Assembly: GCF_001456155.1 (NCBI RefSeq)
Contig: NZ_CP013293.1
Coordinates: forward strand, 1,426,001 to 1,490,000
From: Chryseobacterium sp. IHB B 17019
GTDB lineage: Bacteria; Bacteroidota; Bacteroidia; Flavobacteriales; Weeksellaceae
DNA: 64,000 bases
Direction: 5' to 3'
The notes under the pieces: generated by a model
Told to the model about the DNA's origin: nothing
The model's input: the letters and a program-made list of their open reading frames with translations, nothing else
Database searches by the model: none
Position numbers and translations under genes: made by a program
Shown here: piece by piece, positions 59,133 to 64,000 of the stretch
Layout: every line of letters starts with the position of its first letter
Position numbering within the stretch: position 1 is the first letter of the stretch

Positions 59133-59531
59133 TTACATTCCCGGCCAATACAGCACATTGAATTTATGACCATCCGGATCAGAGAATCCAAAAGTATATC
59201 CTTCGCCAATTTCATAAGGATCGGCGAAAATTTTTCCACCTGCTTTGATGATAATGGCCATCCATTGGTCAACCTCGTCTTTACTCTCGGCTGAGAAGCT
59301 GAAGATAACTTCATTTCCGGTCTGAAGATTAGAAAATTCCGTTTTGGTATTGGTTTCGAGAACATCTTTCAGGAAAAAGTTAATGATAAAATTATTTTCT
59401 CCGAAAGAAAAGCTCGTCAGTTCATCAGATTTCATAGAATTGTTGGATGTAAAACCTAATGCGATATAAAATTTCGTTGTCACATCAAGATCTTTTACTG
59501 CAAGATTTGCCCAGATTTGTTTCGTTTTCAT
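59133..59531 (-). CDS. VOC superfamily protein (glyoxalase-like)
   Basis: A 132-residue vicinal-oxygen-chelate protein. KQIWANLAVKDLDVTTKFYIALGF opens it and YTFGFSDPDGHKFNVLYWPG closes it. The sequence resembles PhnB/YfiT-type members used in small-molecule binding or lactoylglutathione lyase-like chemistry; specificity is unknown. It is divergent from the SDR gene, with about 160 AT-rich bases between. Confidence 0.85.
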   Translation of the reverse strand: MKTKQIWANLAVKDLDVTTKFYIALGFTSNNSMKSDELTSFSFGENNFIINFFLKDVLETNTKTEFSNLQTGNEVIFSFSAESKDEVDQWMAIIIKAGGKIFADPYEIGEGYTFGFSDPDGHKFNVLYWPGM

Positions 59532-59690
59532 ATTGAATATTTTATGGTGAATATAATTAATTAATCCTTAATGATTTAAAGAATGAAATTTTCAGACCAA
59601 TTCATTTTGACTACATCAATATCCGTTTTGGCAACTTTAATCTTTTTTGAAGTGCAGACCTTTGTCATGTAATTTTTAAACAATAAAAAA

Positions 59691-60491
59691 ATGAAAACAA
59701 TTTTCATAACAGGCGCCTCTACAGGACTTGGAAAAGCAACAGCAAAATTATTTCAGAACAAAGGATGGAACGTCATTGCAACGATGAGAAACCCGGAAGC
59801 AGAAACAGAATTAACACAAATGGATAACGTTACTTTACTTCCATTAGATGTTACAAATCTGGAACAGATCAAATCAGCAACAAAAAAAGCATTGGAAATC
59901 AGTGATGTTGATGTAGTATTCAACAACGCGGGTTACGGATTGATTGGGCCGTTGGAATCCTTAACTGATGACCAGGTGGTGAGACAGATCACAACAAATT
60001 TATTAGGAGTTATCCGTGTGACACAGGCTTTTATTCCTTATTTCAGAGAAAAAAAACAGGGAATGTTTATTTCAACAACTTCAATTGGCGGATTATTAAC
60101 CTTCCCGATCAGCTCAATTTATCATGCAACAAAATGGGCATTGGAAGGATGGAGCGAAAGTTTGGCTTTTGAATTAAATACTTTAGGCATCAATATTAAA
60201 ACCGTTGCTCCGGGCGGAATTAAAACAGATTTTATCAGCCGTTCTTTGGACACGGGAAATCAGCCTGAATATGAAAGTCTTGTCAATACCATGTTCTCGA
60301 ATACGGAAGCCATGATGGAGCATGCAACAGCTCCGGGACGTATCGCGGAAGTAGTGTACGAAGCTGCAACAGACGGTAAAAAGCAATTGACATACATTGC
60401 AGGAGAAGATGCCAAAGCATTATATGCACAGCGATTGGAAATGGGTGTGGAAGCTTTTAGAGAGCAGTTTGGGAAGCAGTTTATTAATTGA
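59691..60491 (+). CDS. SDR family oxidoreductase
   Basis: A 266-residue classical short-chain dehydrogenase/reductase. The cofactor motif is TGASTGLGK (7-15), then NNAGYG, and the catalytic Ser-Tyr-Lys are in STTSIGG and YHATKWALEG. The RNP in TMRNPEAE suggests NADP(H) preference. The substrate is unknown. An AraC regulator gene follows on the same strand, separated by a repeat. Confidence 0.9.
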   Translation: MKTIFITGASTGLGKATAKLFQNKGWNVIATMRNPEAETELTQMDNVTLLPLDVTNLEQIKSATKKALEISDVDVVFNNAGYGLIGPLESLTDDQVVRQITTNLLGVIRVTQAFIPYFREKKQGMFISTTSIGGLLTFPISSIYHATKWALEGWSESLAFELNTLGINIKTVAPGGIKTDFISRSLDTGNQPEYESLVNTMFSNTEAMMEHATAPGRIAEVVYEAATDGKKQLTYIAGEDAKALYAQRLEMGVEAFREQFGKQFIN

Positions 60492-60507
60492 GCTTGAGCT
60501 TGAGGGC

Positions 60508-60590
60508 TAGAGTGTTTTAGGGTTTATTTTTCCAAGCAACACTAAAACACTCAAACACTCAAACCTTCCAATACAAAAACTCTAAAACTT
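60508..60590. repeat. CACTC/CCCTA-rich dispersed repeat, copy 3
   Basis: GAGTGTTTTAG (60510-60520) and CTAAAACACTC (60542-60552) are perfect 11-base arms, followed by AAACACTCAAACCTTCC. The word composition matches the copies at 18892-18945 and 38594-38682. It lies between the SDR and AraC genes. Confidence 0.55.
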
Positions 60591-60597
60591 AATTTTG
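60590..60597 (+). promoter_or_regulatory. Bacteroidota -7 element for the AraC gene
   Basis: TAATTTTG matches TAnnTTTG, 12 bases before the ATG at 60610. Confidence 0.55.
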
Positions 60598-60609
60598 TAC
60601 CTTTAAATC

Positions 60610-61524
60610 ATGGAAAAAAAAGACAATTCTCTTTTAAAATTTTCTTCAATTTCTGAGCTTCACCAGGTTTTGGGTGTTCAGAAACCGCTTCATCCGCTGA
60701 TCAGTTTGGTGGACAATACGAAAATGAGTGTTGATAAATACTATCTTGACAGAAGTTTTACATTAGGCTTTTACAAAGTTTCCTATAAATTTTCTGAAAA
60801 CGGCAAAATGGGTTATGGGCAGGGATATTATGATTTTAATGAAGGTGGAATGATGTTTACGGCACCCAATCAGGTTTTATTTACTGATAGCGATGCTGAA
60901 TATCAAGGATATACATTGTTTATTCATCCAGACTTCCTGCGAAATTATCCTTTAGCGAAAAATATCAAGAAATACGGTTTCTTTTCTTATGATACGAATG
61001 AAGCATTGCATTTATCAGAAAAAGAAAAAACTTTAATTACAGGATTAATGAATAATATTAATGATGAACTGAATACATCAATTGATGAAATAAGTCAGGA
61101 TGTTATTATTTCATACCTGGAAGTTTTATTGAACTACAGCAACCGTTTTTACAAAAGGCAATTCATTACCCGAAAAGTGGTAAATCATGATCTGCTTACC
61201 AAAATGGAGGATCTTCTGGAAAACTACTTCAATACCCAAAATACCTTAACAAAAGGGCTTCCAACAGTAGAATTTTTGGCTTCCGAACTGAATTTGTCAC
61301 CTCATTATCTTAGTGATATGCTTAGAAATCTTACGGGCCAGAATGCGCAGCAGCATATTCATGAAAAACTGATCGAAAAAGCTAAAGAATATCTCACCAC
61401 AACGAATTTTTCCGTGTCAGAAGTGGCTTATCAGCTCGGTTTTGAGCATTCACAGTCTTTCAATAAATTATTTAAAAAGAAGATGAATGTGACACCGTTG
61501 GGATATAAGCAATCTTTTAATTAA
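60610..61524 (+). CDS. AraC family transcriptional regulator
   Basis: A 304-residue regulator. The N-terminal cupin-like domain (about 25-160) has MGYGQGYYDFNEGGMMFTAPNQV. The C-terminal double helix-turn-helix (about 205-304) reads PTVEFLASELNLSPHYLSDMLRN and FSVSEVAYQLGFEHSQSFNKLFKKKMNVTPLGYKQSF. It follows the SDR gene and may regulate it; this pairing is common in Bacteroidota but not proven here. Confidence 0.9.
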   Translation: MEKKDNSLLKFSSISELHQVLGVQKPLHPLISLVDNTKMSVDKYYLDRSFTLGFYKVSYKFSENGKMGYGQGYYDFNEGGMMFTAPNQVLFTDSDAEYQGYTLFIHPDFLRNYPLAKNIKKYGFFSYDTNEALHLSEKEKTLITGLMNNINDELNTSIDEISQDVIISYLEVLLNYSNRFYKRQFITRKVVNHDLLTKMEDLLENYFNTQNTLTKGLPTVEFLASELNLSPHYLSDMLRNLTGQNAQQHIHEKLIEKAKEYLTTTNFSVSEVAYQLGFEHSQSFNKLFKKKMNVTPLGYKQSFN

Positions 61525-61559
61525 ATATAATTTTTATTTTTGTGTTCTAAAACAAATGA

Positions 61560-62021
61560 ATGAAAAAAATATTATTAACAAGCTTAACAATTCTTTCAAC
61601 TTTTAGTTTTGCTCAAAAACTTTATACAAAAATTGACAATTCTAAAGTAAATCAAGAAAGACTTCAGATCGCAGAAAAATTTATCAATCAATATTTAGAC
61701 AAATGTAGAAATAAGGATTATACTGAATTTAAGGATTTTATTATTTCTAAAAGAATAGAAAAAGAAGTAAATGAAGGAATGGAAAAAGCATGTTCAAATA
61801 CTGAAAAAGTGAAAATTTCAAAATTTAATTCTGCTTATATTCTAAATAGTACTAAAAATGATGATCCTGTTGAGCTATTTATTTTCGATATTAATAATGA
61901 AAAAGATCAGACTTTAAAATATTTAAGTGCTTGGGTTTATCACGATAAAAATGTTATTGGCGGTCTTTGGATATCAAAAGAGAAACCTATTAATAAAAAA
62001 AATAAAAAAACAGGTTCATAA
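61560..62021 (+). CDS. Exported protein of unknown function
   Basis: A 153-residue protein with a signal peptide (ends STFSFAQ, about residue 19) and a helical mature part rich in Lys, Asp and Asn. The tail is Lys-rich (KPINKKNKKTGS). I recognise no family motif. It is 35 bases after the AraC gene and convergent with a tRNA gene 20 bases further on. Confidence 0.65.
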   Translation: MKKILLTSLTILSTFSFAQKLYTKIDNSKVNQERLQIAEKFINQYLDKCRNKDYTEFKDFIISKRIEKEVNEGMEKACSNTEKVKISKFNSAYILNSTKNDDPVELFIFDINNEKDQTLKYLSAWVYHDKNVIGGLWISKEKPINKKNKKTGS

Positions 62022-62041
62022 TTTTAAAATATTATATTTTG

Positions 62042-62113
62042 TAACCTCACCAAGAATCGAACTTGGATCTAAAGTTTAGGAAACTTCTATTCTATCCATT
62101 GAACTATGAGGCC
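62042..62113 (-). tRNA. tRNA-Arg (anticodon CCT)
   Basis: The minus strand folds into a cloverleaf: acceptor GGCCTCA with TGAGGTT (two G-U pairs), D-arm region TAGTTCAATGGATAGAA and anticodon stem GAAGT/ACTTT with loop TTCCTAA. The T-arm is CCAAG TTCGATT CTTGG. The anticodon is CCT, decoding AGG. The discriminator base is A and CCA is not encoded. The gene is convergent with the exported-protein gene on its left. Confidence 0.93.
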
Positions 62114-62166
62114 TATTGCTGTAAATTTATAAACTTATCTGTAAAAAATCAATAGGATAGTAAAAA

Positions 62167-62225
62167 GAGATGAAAGAATCCGCTCTTTAGGAACGGATTC
62201 AGTAGATAAATACATCTCATTTTTT
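62167..62225. terminator. Nested hairpin with T-run
   Basis: GAGATG (62167-62172) pairs with CATCTC (62213-62218), and inside it GAATCCG pairs with CGGATTC. ATTTTTTT follows on the plus strand. It could terminate the 61560 transcript that runs antisense through the tRNA gene. Confidence 0.45.
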
Positions 62226-62244
62226 TAATTAGACAACAATAAAA

Positions 62245-62269
62245 AAGCACAGCCGACAATGCTGTGCTT
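62245..62269. terminator. Perfect 9-bp hairpin, terminator-like on the minus strand
   Basis: AAGCACAGC pairs with GCTGTGCTT around a 7-base loop; AAAAAA on the left gives a T-run on the minus strand. Confidence 0.5.
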
Positions 62270-62401
62270 AAATTTTTATAAATTTAATTGCGATTTCAAA
62301 GCTGAAAAAAGCAAAATATGTTTCCACTTCAGTTTTATTTCATAGTAAATGTAGGAATAATTTTCTTTATAAACAATGAACTAAATGTTAAAATTCACAT
62401 G

Positions 62402-62425
62402 TTATCCACATTTTTTTGTGGATAA
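62402..62425. promoter_or_regulatory. Inverted pair of consensus DnaA boxes
   Basis: TTATCCACA (62402-62410) and TGTGGATAA (62417-62425) are two perfect consensus DnaA boxes in opposite orientation, 6 T apart. The surroundings are AT-rich and gene-free. Only this pair is seen, so an origin of replication is not proven. Confidence 0.5.
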
Positions 62426-62639
62426 GTGCCCCAAAAAGCTTTCTGTTGTTTTAATTAAGAAAAATATTAACTTTAAACCATTAAAATCTCTTTATAAATA
62501 TTACCTATAAAACTCAGGACAAAATCTTCTAGCCTGAGAACTAAGGCCTGATTTTTCCGGGCCAAAATTATCTATTATCTTAAATCAAAAAGGCTTATTT
62601 GCTAATTGCTAATTGGCCAATAACTATAAAGAGACAGTT

Positions 62640-63278
62640 ATGAAAACAAATACTATTGCCGTAATCGGCGGAACAGGAAAATCAGGAAAATATCTTGTTC
62701 AGAATCTTTTACATAAAAACTATTCAATCAAATTACTACTAAGAAATCCTGAGAATTTCACCATTAAAAATCCTTTAGTTGAAATCGTAAAAGGCGATGC
62801 AAGAGATTATGAATCAATCAATAATCTAATTAAAAATTGCAGCGTTGTAATAAGTACGCTTGGCCAGCCGAAAGACGAAAAATCAATTTTCAGTGATGCT
62901 GCGGAAAACATTATCAGAGCAATGAATTTTAATGGGATTAAAAGATATATTGCAACAACCGGCTTGAGTGTAAATTCACCTTTTGACAGTAAAAATGAAA
63001 AAATGAAAATGGCAACCGACTGGATGTATCAAAATTACCCCGAAACCACAGAAGACAAGCAAAAAGAATACGAACTTCTCGCTGATAGTAACCTGGATTG
63101 GACTTTGGTAAGGCTTCCGCTAATCAATCTGACTTCGGAAAGTTTCAAAACCGAAACAAGCTTAGAAGACTGCAAAGGAGGAAATATCAGTGCAACAGAT
63201 CTTGCAGAATTTTTGGTTTCTCAAATTGATGATAAAACTTTTGTTCGGCAGAGTCCGTTTTTGTATAATATCCTTTAA
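62640..63278 (+). CDS. NAD(P)-binding protein, NmrA-like atypical SDR
   Basis: A 212-residue Rossmann protein. The N-terminal AVIGGTGKSGKYLVQNLL is the dinucleotide motif, LLRNPENF the NADP-specific segment and VVISTLGQP the next beta-turn. RYIATTGLSV replaces the classical catalytic Tyr-Lys, as in atypical SDR/NmrA proteins. A longer TTG-started frame (62613) is rejected because the ATG at 62640 gives the normal MKTNTIAVIGG start. The role is unknown. Confidence 0.87.
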   Translation: MKTNTIAVIGGTGKSGKYLVQNLLHKNYSIKLLLRNPENFTIKNPLVEIVKGDARDYESINNLIKNCSVVISTLGQPKDEKSIFSDAAENIIRAMNFNGIKRYIATTGLSVNSPFDSKNEKMKMATDWMYQNYPETTEDKQKEYELLADSNLDWTLVRLPLINLTSESFKTETSLEDCKGGNISATDLAEFLVSQIDDKTFVRQSPFLYNIL

Positions 63279-63404
63279 ATACCAATTCCAGTAACTTTTT
63301 CCATAAATTCCACTTTTTTAAATGTGTGAATATTTGTGAAAGTATTTGTGATATTAGTCTTTAAACAAACAAAAAAGAGAGTCAAACCGACTCTCTTCTT
63401 ATTT

Positions 63405-64000
63405 TTAATTTTCCAGCTTTTCTTTTATATACTTTGCTGTATGGGATTTTTTATTTTTTGTGAGATCTTCCGGTGTTCCGGCAAAAACAACCTCGCCACC
63501 GTGTTTTCCAGCTTCCGGGCCAATGTCTATGATGTAATCTGCACATTTGATAATATCCGGCTGATGCTCAATAACAATCACGGAATGCCCCAGATCAATC
63601 AAAGCCTGCAAAGATTTCAGCAATTTTTGAATATCATGGAAATGCAAACCTGTCGACGGCTCATCAAAAACGAATAACGTTTTATCTGTCGTTACACCTT
63701 TTACCAGGAATGAAGCCAGTTTTACACGCTGTGCCTCACCGCCGGAAAGGGTAGAAGAGCTTTGCCCCAGCTGCAGATATCCAAGACCTACATCCTGTAA
63801 TGGCTTTAATTTCGTTACAATTTTATCTTCATTATTATCTTTGAAAAACTCAAGCGATTCATCAACAGTCATGTGAAGAATATCGGAAATATTTTTCTCG
63901 TCGTATCTTACATCCAGAATTTCGTTTTTAAAACGGGTTCCTTTGCAAACCTCGCATTCAAGCTCGATATCCGCCATAAACTGCATGGAAACATTGATCA
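63405..64000 (-). CDS. uvrA: UvrA excinuclease subunit, C-terminal part (cut by window edge)
   Basis: The 3' part of the nucleotide-excision-repair ATPase UvrA. The visible 197 residues include a zinc-finger half [31 protein letters not shown] (ABC signature), LFVFDEPSTGLH (Walker B) and VIEHQPDIIK (switch). The reading frame continues without a stop beyond position 64000, so the 5' part lies outside the window. The end IKEKLEN and stop at 63405 look natural. Confidence 0.95.
   Translation of the reverse strand, partial: INVSMQFMADIELECEVCKGTRFKNEILDVRYDEKNISDILHMTVDESLEFFKDNNEDKIVTKLKPLQDVGLGYLQLGQSSSTLSGGEAQRVKLASFLVKGVTTDKTLFVFDEPSTGLHFHDIQKLLKSLQALIDLGHSVIVIEHQPDIIKCADYIIDIGPEAGKHGGEVVFAGTPEDLTKNKKSHTAKYIKEKLEN

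Larger units (their letters stand above)
62114..62639. other. Structured gene-free region with DnaA-box pair
   Basis: 526 bases without a gene. It contains nested hairpins at 62167-62225 and a 9-bp hairpin at 62245-62269. An inverted pair of perfect DnaA boxes is at 62402-62425, and a 6-bp hairpin CTCAGG/CCTGAG at 62513-62538. AT-rich sequence surrounds them. A TTG-started extension of the next gene into this region is rejected. Confidence 0.55.

Noticed and set aside
62613-62639. TTG start of the NmrA-like gene
   Set aside because: The extra nine residues do not belong to the fold; the ATG at 62640 gives the usual start just before the nucleotide motif.
1-64000. Prophage, insertion sequence or integrative element
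   Set aside because: No transposase, integrase, phage structural gene or attachment-site duplication is recognisable; gene content is coherent core and accessory chromosome.

Overview
The window reads as a chromosomal segment of a Chryseobacterium-like flavobacterium (Bacteroidota, Weeksellaceae). The DNA is AT-rich. Start codons mostly lack Shine-Dalgarno sequences, and many genes have the Bacteroidota -7 promoter element TAnnTTTG. One secreted enzyme carries a type IX secretion sorting domain. Intergenic spaces are full of short palindromic repeats. Gene order looks like ordinary core and accessory chromosome; I see no phage, insertion sequence, CRISPR array or plasmid signature.

Layout. 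0-2.5 kb: a beta-glucan pair (GH16 lipoprotein, GH30). 2.6-7.4 kb: fabI, a small stress-like protein, tag, a YadA-head repeat surface protein and a nucleoside phosphorylase. 7.5-12.7 kb: exported proteins (di-heme peroxidase, PhoX-like phosphatase with T9SS tail, leucine-rich repeat protein). 12.9-19.5 kb: housekeeping (SUI1 factor, gpmI, acyl-ACP desaturase, HAD phosphatase, map, methyltransferase, SMR exporter, Crp/Fnr regulator). 19.8-25.4 kb: a compact five-gene sugar locus (LacI regulator, PfkB fructokinase, FucP-type permease, LamB-type porin, ketose 3-epimerase) closed by a terminator. 25.4-35.6 kb: era, DoxX, S9 peptidase, acetyltransferase, MATE exporter, a sigma-54 activator without an HTH, a PLP-binding protein, polysaccharide deacetylase, DUF72. 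35.6-39.6 kb: a copper/heavy-metal P1B ATPase with an expanded N-terminus, an AraC-type regulator carrying its own CxxC metal motif, and a thioesterase. 40-44.3 kb: RRM protein, tandem B-lectin, DUF4153/BlaI/PAP2 operon. 44.4-52.3 kb: pdhA-pdhC, lolD, L,D-transpeptidase-like lipoprotein, radC, a FemAB-like protein, soluble pyrophosphatase. 52.7-55.5 kb: a membrane pyrophosphatase fused to an OmpA domain. 55.6-64 kb: aminotransferase, M28 peptidase, GNAT, two VOC proteins, SDR with AraC regulator, tRNA-Arg, an NAD(P)-binding protein and the 3' part of uvrA.

The most interesting unit is the sugar locus. The epimerase has the exact catalytic spacing of D-psicose 3-epimerase and sits with a fructokinase, its own porin and permease. 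The same 13-base palindromic operator lies upstream of the regulator and directly before the kinase start. I infer a route for a rare ketohexose such as D-allulose: outer-membrane porin, symporter, epimerisation to fructose, then phosphorylation. Other unusual items are the pyrophosphatase-OmpA fusion, the four-module metal ATPase with its metal-motif AraC regulator, the two-domain B-lectin that resembles lectin-like bacteriocins in layout, and the dense set of palindromic intergenic repeats.
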